64,000 nucleotides of DNA from DATMAM01 sp035559995 (GTDB lineage Bacteria; Desulfobacterota; Binatia; UBA9968): positions 186,001 through 250,000 of the forward strand of contig DATMAM010000030.1 in NCBI GenBank assembly GCA_035559995.1, given 5' to 3'. Within the stretch, counting starts at the first letter, position 1. Every line of letters begins with the position of its first letter. Below are positions 53,543 through 62,895 of the stretch, one piece after another. The notes below the pieces were generated by a model. The model did not search any database. It saw nothing but the letters and a program-made list of their open reading frames with translations, and was not told where the DNA came from. A program made the translations under genes and the position numbers.

Positions 53543-55810
53543 ATGTTCATGCAACTAAACCGCGCCCGGAGATCCGCTTCTGTAGAGGCCGGTGCTGTGC
53601 AGAAGTTGCACATCGTTCTGATCAAGCCTTCCAAATACGACGACGAGGGCTATGTCATTCGCTTCTGGAAGGGCGTGCTGCCCAGCAACACGCTCAACGT
53701 TCTCAACGGGCTCACCCAGGACATCAAACGGCGGCGCGTATTCGGCGCGCTGCCGATCGAGATCGTCACGTTCGACGAGACCACGGAGAAAATCCCGGTA
53801 GAAAAAATTATCCGCTGGAGCCGCCGGCCGCGCACCAAGCTCATCGTCGGCCTGGTCGGCGTGCAGACGAATCAGTTCCCCCGCGCCTTTGATCTCGCGC
53901 AACAGTTCCGCGGTGCCGGCATCGACGTCATCCTGGGCGGCTTTCACGTGAGCGGCACGATCAACATGCTCGGCGAAAACGAGCCCGATATCCAAGAGCT
54001 GGTCCGCGCGGGGATCTGCATCGTCTCCGGCGAAGTCGAGGGCCAGTGGGAAAAGATTCTCGCCGATGCGCTGAACGGCACGCTTAAGCCGATCTACGCG
54101 TTTGCGCAGGATCTGCAAAACCTCGTCGATATCGGTCACGCGCCTGCGCCCGTCATCAGCTACAAGACGATGCGCCACTTCGCTTACCCGACGTTCGGCA
54201 CCGCGGACACCTCGCGCGGTTGTCCCTTCTCTTGCAGCTTCTGCACCATTATCAACGTCCAAGGGCGAAAGATGCGCGAGCGCAGCCCGGAGACGATCGC
54301 CGAGATGGTGCGCCGGAACTATCGCGACTACGGCATCACCTTTTATTTTTTCACCGACGACAATTTCGCGCGCAAGAAGCTCTGGCGCGAGACTTTCGAG
54401 GCGCTGATCGGCGTGCGCCGGGAAGGCATCAAAGTCTCCTTCATGATGCAGGTCGACCTGGCGCGCAAGCCTCCCGACTTCGTGCGCCTCGCCGCCGAAG
54501 CCGGCTGCACGCAGGTCTTCATCGGCATGGAGAGCGTCAACCCGGAGAACCTCAAGGCCGAAGGCAAGGGCCAGAACAAGGTCGACGAGTACCGCAGCAT
54601 CATCGACGAATGGCACCGCGCCGGCGTCGTCGTCCACGCCGGCTACATCATCGGGCTCCCCTGGGACACGCGCGAGAGCGTGCGGCGCGACCTGCGCTTT
54701 CTCATGGAGGAAATCCAACCGGACCAGGCGTCGTTTTTCATGCTCACGCCCCTGCCGGGCTCTCACGACCATCGCGAGATGAAACAGCGCGGCGAGTGGA
54801 TGGACCCGGATTTCAACAAGCGCGACTCCTTTCACGCCACGATTCACCACCCGCTCATGTCCGCCGAGGAGTGGACCGAAGCGTACGAAGAAGCGTGGCG
54901 GACTTTCTACAGCAAGGAAAATATGGCGCGCATCCTGTCGCGCTGGCAGCACCACCCGAAAAACTACTGGAATCTGATGTCGGTGTTTTTCTGGTACAAG
55001 AACGCGGCGGTCATCGAAAAACAGCACCCGATGATCGCCGGATTTTTCCGCCTCAAGGACCGGCGCACGCGCCGGCCCGGCTACAGCGTGGATCCGTGGC
55101 CGGTTCATGTGTGGCGCCGCACCAAGGAGGTGACCCGCCTGTTGATCGCCTGGGCGCGCTTCGTCAAGGAAATGGAAGAGGTTTGGCTCAAGTCGTGCAA
55201 GAAGACGGACAAGGAAGAACGCTGGCTGCAGGAAATCCAGCGCCTTCAGGGCGAGATCTGGCAGGTGCTCCGAATCGCGGAATGGCAACAGACTTACAGC
55301 CGCGCCAAGGCCGCCCTCCCGGCCAAGGTCAAGGCGCTTCTCGACCCGTTCGAAGAGCTCTCGTCAAAGATTCTCTTGACGCGCCGGGACCTGGATCGGT
55401 TCCTGCGCCAGTGGGAGGCGCTTCGCGGCAAGCTGCAGGACGTGCGCCAGCACCTGGCGCACGAAGGGGAGCTGGCGCGTCACTGGCTCGAGGAGCTGGC
55501 GCGCATTCAGGCGGCGCTCAAGCCGAACGCACGCCTGCAGGAATGGCGCGACGCGTACGCGCGCATGCGCGGCGCCGTGCCGAAAAAGTTCCACCTGCTC
55601 AACGCCAAGTTTGACGCTCTCAGCAATCAGATCGTTTACAGCCGCGAAGACCTGCAGCGCTTCTGGGCCGCGACCCTGGAGCAGCTGCGCAAGAAAGACC
55701 CGTGGAAGATCTCCCCTCTTGCCGTTGCCAGGGCCCTCATCAAAGACATCTCGCTCACGGCCGCGTTTGCGCTGCGCATGAAAGCGCACTCCCGCGCGCA
55801 GCACGCCTGA
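53543..55810 (+). CDS. Radical SAM protein with a duplicated C-terminal helical module
   Basis: A 755-residue enzyme. Residues 20-200 are a Rossmann-like, B12-binding-type domain (LIVGLVGVQTNQFPRAFDLAQQFR, VILGGFHVSG) without an obvious DxHxxG motif. The radical SAM core follows, with C227-x3-C231-x2-C234 (CPFSCSFC) and FYFFTDDNFARKK, GMESVNPENLKAEG. From about 510 on the protein is helical. Segments 580-629 and 667-716 are repeats (EWQQTYSRAKAALP against EWRDAYARMRGAVP, then LTRRDLDRF against YSREDLQRF). The reaction is unknown. Start is uncertain; no ribosome-binding site is seen at 53543. Confidence 0.85.
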   Translation: MFMQLNRARRSASVEAGAVQKLHIVLIKPSKYDDEGYVIRFWKGVLPSNTLNVLNGLTQDIKRRRVFGALPIEIVTFDETTEKIPVEKIIRWSRRPRTKLIVGLVGVQTNQFPRAFDLAQQFRGAGIDVILGGFHVSGTINMLGENEPDIQELVRAGICIVSGEVEGQWEKILADALNGTLKPIYAFAQDLQNLVDIGHAPAPVISYKTMRHFAYPTFGTADTSRGCPFSCSFCTIINVQGRKMRERSPETIAEMVRRNYRDYGITFYFFTDDNFARKKLWRETFEALIGVRREGIKVSFMMQVDLARKPPDFVRLAAEAGCTQVFIGMESVNPENLKAEGKGQNKVDEYRSIIDEWHRAGVVVHAGYIIGLPWDTRESVRRDLRFLMEEIQPDQASFFMLTPLPGSHDHREMKQRGEWMDPDFNKRDSFHATIHHPLMSAEEWTEAYEEAWRTFYSKENMARILSRWQHHPKNYWNLMSVFFWYKNAAVIEKQHPMIAGFFRLKDRRTRRPGYSVDPWPVHVWRRTKEVTRLLIAWARFVKEMEEVWLKSCKKTDKEERWLQEIQRLQGEIWQVLRIAEWQQTYSRAKAALPAKVKALLDPFEELSSKILLTRRDLDRFLRQWEALRGKLQDVRQHLAHEGELARHWLEELARIQAALKPNARLQEWRDAYARMRGAVPKKFHLLNAKFDALSNQIVYSREDLQRFWAATLEQLRKKDPWKISPLAVARALIKDISLTAAFALRMKAHSRAQHA

Positions 55811-55850
55811 AGCTCGGCGATCGTTTTGAACGCCGCCGCGAGCGCAGCGC

Positions 55851-57632
55851 TCAGCGCGGCTCCGCAATCACGTCGACCAAGACCGGGAGCCGCTTCTCCT
55901 TGACGACGCGGAGCGCCTTTTCCACGGCCGGTTGAAGCTCTTCCGGCCGGCGCACGGGGCCGATTCCCTGCACGCCAAAAGATTCCGCCAGCCGCGCAAA
56001 GTCGACCGCCGGGTCATCGACATGCGTGCCGATGCCGGCGTTCTCGACGGGGCGGTTGCGAAACTTCGCGATCTCGATCCCGTGTTCCTCGGAATTGTAG
56101 TACGATTGATTGTTGTGCATGACGATCAACAGCGGAATGCGGTGCTTGGCCGCGGTCCAAAGAGAGCTGGACGTCATCAGCAGGTCGCCATCGGCCTGGA
56201 TATCGACGCAGAGCTTGCCCGAATCGCGCAGCGCGAGCGCGGCCCCGATCGACGCGCTCATCCCGTAACCGACCCCGGCGCCCCCGCTCGCGCCGAGGTA
56301 CTGATTCGGTTGGCTAAAATTCCACAGCCTGCGCGCCCAGCCGTTGGCGCTGCCGTTCACCAGTACCCAGTCCTCGTTTTTGATGACCTCTCCCAGGCCA
56401 TAGGCCAGAAACGCCGTCGCGATCTCCTTTTGCGCTGCCTTGCTCTGCGCCTCCGCGAGCCATTTCGCCCGCCGCGCCTTGTGCTTCTCTTCCAACTCTC
56501 TGGCGCGCGCGGCGACGGCCGCCCGCCTCGCCCCGTCGCTTCCCATCAGCTCCCGGCAAAGCCGAATCAGCTCTGGAACCGCCACGGACGTATCGGCCGC
56601 GATCGGCGTGTCCACGGCTTGCAGCACCTGGACCTCGCTCGCCCAGCTCCTCACGAGCATGTCGTTCATCGAGATGTGGATGATTCTGGCCGCGGGATTG
56701 ATGATGTACTCGCAGGCGCGCGTCTGCTTGCTCACGGTCGTAAGCGAGCCGTACAGGTCCATGACGTCCAGGCCGAGGATCACGTCCGCTCGCTCAAGCA
56801 GCTCGCGCGCCCCGTCGGTCACGTCGAGCGGGTGGTTGCTGGGAAAGTTGAAACGGTTTCCTTTATCGATCACGGGAATCGCCAGCAGCTCGGCCAGCTC
56901 GATCAGCGACGGCACCGCCTTGGGATTGCGCCCGAGATAGTCCGCGACGATGATCGGCGCCCTCGCTTCGACCAGGAGTTTTGCCGCGCGCCGCAAGGCT
57001 TCCGGGTTCCCCTGCATCGGCGCGGGCGGCGCGAACCGGCTCACGTCCGGAATCTCGATGGGCGTGCCGAGGGGGTCCTCTTGAATATCGGCGTCGTAAT
57101 TGATGTAGACCGGCGCCATCGGCTCGGTCGTGGCGATCCGGTACCCGCGGATAAAGGACTCCGGCACGCCCGCGAGATGGTAGGGCTGATCGTCCCATTT
57201 GACGTAGTCCCGCACCTGGTTTCCCTGAACGAGCGCGGTGTGAATCCAGTCGATACGCGGCCGGCGCCGCTGCGTGTTCATCGGCCCGGTGCCGCCGAGA
57301 ACCATGATCGGAACGCGGTCGATCCACGCGTTAAAGATCGCCATGCTCGCGTGCTGCAAGCCCACGATATTGTGGACGATCGCGACCATCGGCCGGCCCT
57401 TCGCCTTCGCGTACCCGTGCGCGAGCGCGACCGAGATCTCCTCGTGGTTGCAAAAGATCACCTCGGGCCGGTGATTGCCGCCGTAATTGACGATCGAATC
57501 GTGGATGCCCCGAAACGTCGCGCCCGGATTGAACGCGGCGTACTCGATATCGAACGCCTTCATCAGGTCGACGATGACGTCGGACCCGTACTCGGGAAGC
57601 TTTCGCTCGACTCTGCTTTGCGCTCTGGCCAT
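55851..57632 (-). CDS. Thiamine-diphosphate enzyme (acetolactate synthase/decarboxylase-like)
   Basis: A 593-residue ThDP enzyme. The N-terminal PYR domain holds the catalytic glutamate in IFCNHEEISVALAHGYAKAKGRPM (E64/E65). The middle domain (about 210-360) is present. The PP domain has DIQADGDLLMTSSSLWTAAKHRIPLLIVMHNNQSY, the GD-(x)n-NN cofactor motif. GGGAGGA precedes the ATG. It lies four bases after a DUF1932-type dehydrogenase gene. The N-terminal NPGATFRGIHDSIVNYG is unlike classical AHAS. A 2-keto acid decarboxylase or carboligase is likely. Confidence 0.87.
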   Translation of the reverse strand: MARAQSRVERKLPEYGSDVIVDLMKAFDIEYAAFNPGATFRGIHDSIVNYGGNHRPEVIFCNHEEISVALAHGYAKAKGRPMVAIVHNIVGLQHASMAIFNAWIDRVPIMVLGGTGPMNTQRRRPRIDWIHTALVQGNQVRDYVKWDDQPYHLAGVPESFIRGYRIATTEPMAPVYINYDADIQEDPLGTPIEIPDVSRFAPPAPMQGNPEALRRAAKLLVEARAPIIVADYLGRNPKAVPSLIELAELLAIPVIDKGNRFNFPSNHPLDVTDGARELLERADVILGLDVMDLYGSLTTVSKQTRACEYIINPAARIIHISMNDMLVRSWASEVQVLQAVDTPIAADTSVAVPELIRLCRELMGSDGARRAAVAARARELEEKHKARRAKWLAEAQSKAAQKEIATAFLAYGLGEVIKNEDWVLVNGSANGWARRLWNFSQPNQYLGASGGAGVGYGMSASIGAALALRDSGKLCVDIQADGDLLMTSSSLWTAAKHRIPLLIVMHNNQSYYNSEEHGIEIAKFRNRPVENAGIGTHVDDPAVDFARLAESFGVQGIGPVRRPEELQPAVEKALRVVKEKRLPVLVDVIAEPR

Positions 57633-57636
57633 GAAG

Positions 57637-58581
57637 TTATCCTCCCCTCTGTTGCGCGAATGAAAAATCCTCGGTCGAAGCGGCCTTTCTTTTGCCGCCG
57701 GTCATTTGGAGCAGCCCGTTGTCCAGTAGCACGTCGAGAAGCTCCGGCAAACTGCCCGCGCGCTCGCCGGACAGCCTGCCGAGCTCGAGCGCTCCGATCG
57801 CGGCGAGCACGCGCCGCGTCGCCGGCGCCATCACGGGCTGTAAGCCCTTGGCGCGCATGGTCTTGGCAAGCTCGACCATCTCCTCGGCGCGCCGGGCGCC
57901 ATGCACGGTCAGAGCGGCGATCGAATGCGCCACGCCGTCGAGCAGCCCCGGATAGCTCTTGTGGTAGCGCGCGATCAGCTCGTCCAGCAGGCCATACTTG
58001 CGCGCTCCCAGCAGAAGCTCGACGAAAAGACCCTGGAGCCCCTTGCTCAGGCCCGCGTAGAGAATCTTAAAGGCCGAAGCCTGGCCGATCTCGCGACCGA
58101 GGACCTCGATTTTGAGGCCGCAGGCCCCGAGAGCCTTGATCCTTTCCGCCTGCGGCCCAGAGACGTAAACGACCGCTTTCTCCTCCAGCCTGCTCGCCGA
58201 GCCGATGATGGCGCCGTCGACGAACGACGCCCCGGCGTGCTCAAGCACGCGCTCGATCCGCGCCGCCGTGATGGGCGAAATGGCGTTCGCGTCGAGAAAA
58301 AGAAGGCCCGGCTTCGGCGTCTTGAGCAAGGCCTTCGCCACGCTCGAGGCGACCCGCAGCGCCGCGAACGGAACGACGATAGAGACCACCAGGTCGGCCT
58401 CGGCGACGAGCTGCGCCATCGACTTGACCTGCCTGACGCCCGCCGCCGCGGCGCGCCGCTGCGTCGCTTCGCTTCGTCCCCCGAGATAGCTCAACACCTC
58501 CACGCCCCGGCTCGACAGCAGGCGAGCCCAATGGTAGCCCATCTCTCCGATGCTCAAGATCGCGACGCGCTCGAAGGCCAT
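57637..58581 (-). CDS. NAD(P)-dependent beta-hydroxyacid-dehydrogenase-like protein (DUF1932 type)
   Basis: A 314-residue protein. The N-terminal Rossmann domain starts VAILSIGEMGYHWARLLSSRGVEV (a G-x-M-G form of the dinucleotide loop), with VVSIVVPFAALRVA and LFLDANAISPITAARIE. DGAIIGS near 122 matches family blocks. The C-terminal helical part (about 190-290) resembles DUF1932 (SYPGLLDGVAHSIAALTVHGARRAEEMVELAKTM). AAGGAG precedes the ATG. It is co-transcribed with the ThDP enzyme and may reduce or oxidise its product. Confidence 0.85.
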   Translation of the reverse strand: MAFERVAILSIGEMGYHWARLLSSRGVEVLSYLGGRSEATQRRAAAAGVRQVKSMAQLVAEADLVVSIVVPFAALRVASSVAKALLKTPKPGLLFLDANAISPITAARIERVLEHAGASFVDGAIIGSASRLEEKAVVYVSGPQAERIKALGACGLKIEVLGREIGQASAFKILYAGLSKGLQGLFVELLLGARKYGLLDELIARYHKSYPGLLDGVAHSIAALTVHGARRAEEMVELAKTMRAKGLQPVMAPATRRVLAAIGALELGRLSGERAGSLPELLDVLLDNGLLQMTGGKRKAASTEDFSFAQQRGG

Positions 58582-58597
58582 AACGACTCCTTTCGTT

Positions 58598-59626
58598 TCA
58601 GCTTTCCGCGTTGATTGCGTCGATCATCTGGCGCAACCGGCCATAGTTCCTGCGGTTAAACGGCACGAGCAGGCGATGGAAGCTTAGCGTTTCGGGCTCG
58701 TTGAACTCTTCCGGCAGCGGCCCGATTTCCGTGACCGCGCCGCCGTAAAGGATGTCCCGAAAGGTCTCGTTTAAACGCTGCAGCAGAGCGGCGCTGGGCG
58801 GATTGACGACGCGGATCACCAGGTCCTGATTCACGAAGCGATACGAGTGAAAGTTACGGTAGAACGCGCAAATCTCGCGCAGCGCCGCGTCGGTATCGTC
58901 GAGGATTTTAAAAAGACTCAAATCATCCTCGTCGATGTAACCGCGCGCGAGCATCTGCGTGCGCACGAAGCGATGCCACTGTTGCCAGTAGTCTTGCGCC
59001 GGCAAGTCCAACAAAACCATCGGAATGAGCTGGCTTTTTCCTGTCTGCATCAAGGTCAAAATTTCGATTGCCTCGTCGTGCGTGCCGAAGCCGCCGGGAA
59101 AGAAAGCGACCGCGTCGGTCTCTTTGACGAAAATTAGTTTCCGCGTAAAAAAGAAATGAAAGTTGAGCAGCTTGGCGTCCCCGCGGATGAAGCGATTCGG
59201 CTTTTGATGGAGCGGCAGGCGGATGTTGACGCCGAAGCTTTTTTCCCTTCCGGCCCCATGATTCCCCGCTCGCATGATGCCCTCGCCCGCGCCCGTGATG
59301 ACCATAAAACCTTCCGCGGCAAGCTTGGCGGCGAACTCGCTCGCCATGCGGTAGTAAGGGTCGTTTTCGCTGATTCGGCCCGAGCCGAAAATGCTGGTCT
59401 TGCGCGTGTTGCGGAACGGGGCGAAAACCTTGAAAGCGTGCCGCAGCTCCTTGAGCGTGCGGTTGAGGATCTTGAGATCGCCGCGGCTGGTCCCGTCGGC
59501 GGCCAACTTGAGCACGGTTTCCAGCATCTCGGCGACCAGATCCTCGTTCCCGGACAAGCGGGCCTTGCGAATCCATGCGAGAGCTTCTTCCTCGACATCG
59601 GCAACCGTCAACTTTTCTCGTCTCAT
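58598..59626 (-). CDS. LOG-family protein, long form
   Basis: A 342-residue Rossmann-fold protein of the LOG/lysine-decarboxylase-like family. The signature PGGFGTHDEAIEIL is intact, with TSIFGSGRISENDPYYRMASEFAAKL and ITGAGEGIMRAGNHGAG upstream. The core is flanked by about 85 N-terminal and 90 C-terminal residues absent from short LOG enzymes. Family members hydrolyse nucleoside monophosphates (cytokinin riboside phosphates, AMP). It directly precedes the dehydrogenase gene on the minus strand. Confidence 0.88.
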   Translation of the reverse strand: MRREKLTVADVEEEALAWIRKARLSGNEDLVAEMLETVLKLAADGTSRGDLKILNRTLKELRHAFKVFAPFRNTRKTSIFGSGRISENDPYYRMASEFAAKLAAEGFMVITGAGEGIMRAGNHGAGREKSFGVNIRLPLHQKPNRFIRGDAKLLNFHFFFTRKLIFVKETDAVAFFPGGFGTHDEAIEILTLMQTGKSQLIPMVLLDLPAQDYWQQWHRFVRTQMLARGYIDEDDLSLFKILDDTDAALREICAFYRNFHSYRFVNQDLVIRVVNPPSAALLQRLNETFRDILYGGAVTEIGPLPEEFNEPETLSFHRLLVPFNRRNYGRLRQMIDAINAES

Positions 59627-59860
59627 AGGATCACGATGAATGACCGCGCGCCGCCTGAAACCTCCGCCGGTGGTTCTTCGATTTTGGCAGCAATTTATCA
59701 TACAAATCCAGACGGGTCTAACTTAACTAAACTAGATGGAAACCGGGGCGAAAGGGAGCCGCGGCCCGCGCAGCGATTTCACAAACGGCGCGCCTCGTGG
59801 TATAGGAGCGCTGATGAGACCGCGACGCGCCGGCCGCTTGCCCCCGCACAGAGACGGTTT

Positions 59861-60052
59861 ATGGCCAACGAAGTAGCGCTCCTCTGCCCGAAGTGCGGCA
59901 TGCACATCTTTGCCGCCCCGCCCAAATCGATCGACCTCTCGCAGGAAAGGCCCGAGGCGGTCGTGCGCGTGATCTGCATCGAGTGCGGCTACAAGTTCCG
60001 CCACCGGCTCGTTTATGTCGACAAGAAGTGGAAGCCCGCCGCCCAGTGGTAA
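59861..60052 (+). CDS. Small zinc-ribbon protein
   Basis: A 63-residue protein with CPKC (residues 9-12) and CIEC (39-42), a typical zinc ribbon, and a basic C-terminus. ATG at 59861 follows a weak purine tract. Such proteins bind nucleic acid or a partner. It is alone between the LOG gene and terC. Confidence 0.65.
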   Translation: MANEVALLCPKCGMHIFAAPPKSIDLSQERPEAVVRVICIECGYKFRHRLVYVDKKWKPAAQW

Positions 60053-60304
60053 TTCAGAATGCATGCGGCGCTCGAGCGCGCACAAAAACGCCCGTGTTTC
60101 CGCGTCCCCGAATCGGCTCCGTAATCTCTAGCTACCGCGCCAGCAACGTCGCGTTTACGGTTCGACGGAGCGCGCAAGTCAAGCTTGATCTTTGCCCACG
60201 GCCGTTTTCGCTCTAAACTCAGCCGCCGTCTTGTCGCCCCGCCGCGTTCGCAGCTAAACTCGTTTCCCGATCTTTAGTTTTCTCTCGCTCCTTGGAGGAC
60301 AAGC

Positions 60305-61096
60305 ATGGAATGGATCACGGATCCTGCGATCTGGATCGGCTTTGTCACGTTGGCGGTTCTCGAGATCGTTCTGGGAATCGACAATATCGTTTTCATTTCG
60401 ATCCTCGTCGGCAAGTTGCCGGCTGGGCAGCAGGCGACCGCCCGCACCATAGGCCTGGCGCTGGCGATGATCACCCGCATCCTGCTCCTGCTCATCGCCG
60501 GCTGGATGGTGCGGCTGACGGCGCCCCTGTTGACCCTGTTCGGGCAGGAGATCTCCGGACGCGATCTGATACTCTTATCCGGCGGGCTCTTTCTGGTCGC
60601 AAAAAGCACGCGCGAAATCCATCACAAGCTCGAAGGCGCGGACCGTACCGAGGTGCGGGGTTTTCCCTCCTTTCGCAGCGTGATCGCGCAGATCATCTTG
60701 CTTGACGTGGTCTTCTCGCTCGATTCGGTCATCACGGCGGTCGGCATGGTCGAGGAAGTCGGCGTGATGGTCGCTGCGGTTGTGGCAGCGGTCGGGGTGA
60801 TGCTGTTTTCCGCGGCGCCGATCGGGCGCTTTGTGGACCGGCACCCGACCGTCAAGATGCTGGCGCTGAGCTTTCTCCTTCTCATCGGCGTCACCCTGAT
60901 CGCGGAGGGCTTTCACCGCCACATTCCCAAAGGCTACATCTATTTTGCGATGGGCTTCAGTGTGTTCGTGGAGATGCTCAATCTCCGCCTCCAGCCCGCC
61001 GGTATTCGCGCCGTGCGCCTGCACGAACGGCTCGATCCCGCGGCCGCGTCCGAACCCGAGCGAGCCGCCGCCGCGTCCAGCCCCAAACCCCGGTGA
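60305..61096 (+). CDS. TerC-family integral membrane protein
   Basis: A 263-residue protein with about seven membrane segments. LEIVLGIDNIVFISILVGKLP near residue 20 and LLDVVFSLDSVITAVGMVEEVGVM near 130 hold the conserved acidic residues of TerC (PF03741-type). Homologues are implicated in tellurite resistance and metal (Mn) efflux for exported metalloproteins. TTGGAGG lies five bases before the ATG. I found no yybP-ykoY manganese riboswitch pattern in the 250 bases upstream. Confidence 0.88.
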   Translation: MEWITDPAIWIGFVTLAVLEIVLGIDNIVFISILVGKLPAGQQATARTIGLALAMITRILLLLIAGWMVRLTAPLLTLFGQEISGRDLILLSGGLFLVAKSTREIHHKLEGADRTEVRGFPSFRSVIAQIILLDVVFSLDSVITAVGMVEEVGVMVAAVVAAVGVMLFSAAPIGRFVDRHPTVKMLALSFLLLIGVTLIAEGFHRHIPKGYIYFAMGFSVFVEMLNLRLQPAGIRAVRLHERLDPAAASEPERAAAASSPKPR

Positions 61097-61252
61097 AGCG
61101 ACCGCGCGGAAGCGAAAAAATTCAAACGATCAGGAACGCAAATCAATGGCCATGGCCGTTCGAACACCCAGCGGTCCTTCCCGCGCCTTCACGGGACCGG
61201 CGGCCGATCATCGACGCGGCACTCTTGATTCTGACCGGGAGGAGTGTTTGGT

Positions 61253-62050
61253 ATGGCGACGCTTGGAAAAGCTCAATGGATCATTTTGCTCGTTTTGTTG
61301 CTGCAGGCGGCAACCCTGGCGCTCCTGCTAATTTTTGCCGTCAAGGCGCGCAATCGGTTTCGCACGTACAATCGCGAGTTTCACACCATGCGCGAAGAAC
61401 TTCAGAACGCAATCAGCATGACGGCGCTGGGGTTTCGCTTTCCAATCTTTTTCGGGCACGCAAGCATCGATACATTTTACGCAAGATACCTGATTCAACA
61501 GCTCGTGGCGTGGCGGCCGAAAACGATCGTCGAATTGGGCTCGGGCGCGTCGACCATTTTGATTGCGCGCTTGATGCAGCGCCTCGGGACGGCAGACTAC
61601 GAGCACATCTCCGTGGAGCACGACGGCGATTATCTCGCGATCACCAAAAAATTGGCCGAGCTCAACGGCGTTGCCGATCGTGTCACTTTTCTACACTGCC
61701 CGCTGGAGGCGACTTTGGCGCTCGGCATCCCGTGGTACGCCCACCTGCCTGAAAAACTCGCCGACAGAAAAATCGATCTTTTAATTGTCGATGGGCCACC
61801 CGCCTATCTAAAGGAAACAGCGCACGCGCGTTACCCCGCATTGCCTCTTCTCTACGGTCATTTCAACGACAGATGCATGATCATTGTGGATGACGCCAAC
61901 CGTGACGGCGAAAGGGCCGTTATCGATCGCTGGCTCAAGGAATACCCCGAGTTTGCGGTAAGGTATCGCAGGCGCGGCAAGGGTTTCGCCATTCTCACAA
62001 GACAGGGAGAAAGTAGCTGGCGACGGGAGAGCCGACGCCGGGCGGGTTGA
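61253..62050 (+). CDS. Membrane-anchored class I methyltransferase
   Basis: A 265-residue protein with one membrane segment (9-30) followed by KARNRFRTYN, which places the rest in the cytoplasm. Motif I is TIVELGSGASTILIARLM (91-108), then HISVEHDGDYLAI and LLIVDGPPAYL. It resembles the methyltransferase-24 group. GGGAGGAG about eight bases upstream supports the ATG. A methyltransferase acting at the membrane, perhaps on lipid or glycan, is inferred. Confidence 0.82.
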   Translation: MATLGKAQWIILLVLLLQAATLALLLIFAVKARNRFRTYNREFHTMREELQNAISMTALGFRFPIFFGHASIDTFYARYLIQQLVAWRPKTIVELGSGASTILIARLMQRLGTADYEHISVEHDGDYLAITKKLAELNGVADRVTFLHCPLEATLALGIPWYAHLPEKLADRKIDLLIVDGPPAYLKETAHARYPALPLLYGHFNDRCMIIVDDANRDGERAVIDRWLKEYPEFAVRYRRRGKGFAILTRQGESSWRRESRRRAG

Positions 62051-62141
62051 TGGGCGCGCCGGAGTCTTGACGGATCTTTCACAGCCGCCGGGCGGCCGTT
62101 CGAAAGGCGGTGGAACCGCGCGGGAGGGCGACTTCTTTGAG

Positions 62142-62229
62142 TGCCCGGAGCCGGAGTTGAACCGGCACGGACCCTTCCGGATCCCCGGGATTTTAAGTCC
62201 CGTGTGTCTACCAATTCCACCACCCGGGC
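62142..62229 (-). tRNA. tRNA-Leu (UAA anticodon)
   Basis: An 88-base gene on the minus strand: acceptor GCCCGGG paired with TCCGGGC, anticodon stem CGGGA/TCCCG around loop CTTAAAA (anticodon TAA), a long variable arm (class II), and T-arm GGTTCAACTCC. The CCA end is not encoded. Confidence 0.93.
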
Positions 62230-62333
62230 AGGCAACGATTTCAATAGCTCAGCGCCTGCGGAGCGTCAACCGAGGAAAGCCAAGCCGGGCTTGGGGAGGG
62301 TGAGCAGTCCAGGTCGGTGCCGCCTTGCCTAGT

Positions 62334-62885
62334 TCACACGCGCCCGCGGGCGATCAGCTGCTCTCTATGGATGCGGTATAGATCGATGGCTCGCCGGATG
62401 ACGTCCAGCGCTTCGGCGCGACTTTGAAACTCTTCCACCTTGACGGCTTTGTTTTCCAGCACCTTGTAGTCTTCGAAAAACCTTTTCACCTCGACCATCC
62501 GGTGGGGCGCCAGCTCATCGAGCGAGTTGTAGTGCGCGTACTCGGGGTCGTTGGCATGAACCGCGATCACTTTGTCATCCTCTTCGTTCTGATCGACCAT
62601 TTTCATCAGGCCAATCGGCTTGGCGATGACGATCGAAAGCGGCACGACCGGCTCCTGGCCGAGCACGAGCACATCGAGCGGATCGTGATCATCGCAGTAC
62701 GTCCGCGGGATAAAGCCGTAATTTGCCGGATAATGGACCGAGCTGAACAGAATTCGGTCCACCCTGATCAAGCCGCTCTTCTTGTCCAGCTCATACTTTG
62801 TCTTGGAGCCCTTGGGAACCTCGACGACAACCGGAATCATTTCCGGCGCGTCTTGGCCAAGCTCCACATCGTGCCAGGGATGCAT
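62334..62885 (-). CDS. ppa: Inorganic pyrophosphatase (soluble, family I)
   Basis: A 183-residue enzyme. VVEVPKGSKTKYELDKKSG, YGFIPRTYCDDHDPLDVLVLGQ (active-site aspartates) and AVHANDPEYAHYNSLDEL are the family I blocks. It drives biosynthesis by hydrolysing pyrophosphate. It stands ten bases downstream of a permease gene in the same direction. Confidence 0.95.
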   Translation of the reverse strand: MHPWHDVELGQDAPEMIPVVVEVPKGSKTKYELDKKSGLIRVDRILFSSVHYPANYGFIPRTYCDDHDPLDVLVLGQEPVVPLSIVIAKPIGLMKMVDQNEEDDKVIAVHANDPEYAHYNSLDELAPHRMVEVKRFFEDYKVLENKAVKVEEFQSRAEALDVIRRAIDLYRIHREQLIARGRV

Positions 62886-62895
62886 CGCCGGCCCC

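Noticed and set aside
53555..55288. A 577-codon frame opposite the radical SAM gene
   Set aside because: The plus-strand frame has the C-x3-C-x2-C motif and normal composition; the antisense frame is low-complexity and without domains.
55932..58070. A 712-codon open frame on the plus strand opposite the ThDP enzyme and dehydrogenase genes
   Set aside because: It is antisense to two well-supported genes, has no recognisable domain, and is arginine/histidine-rich as expected for a GC-rich mirror frame.
60053..60304. Possible yybP-ykoY manganese riboswitch before terC
   Set aside because: The conserved loop sequences of that riboswitch are not visible in the gap.
62280..62294. Perfect 15-base palindrome CCAAGCCGGGCTTGG as a terminator between tRNA-Leu and ppa
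   Set aside because: No T-run follows on either strand and the loop is too tight for a full-length stem.
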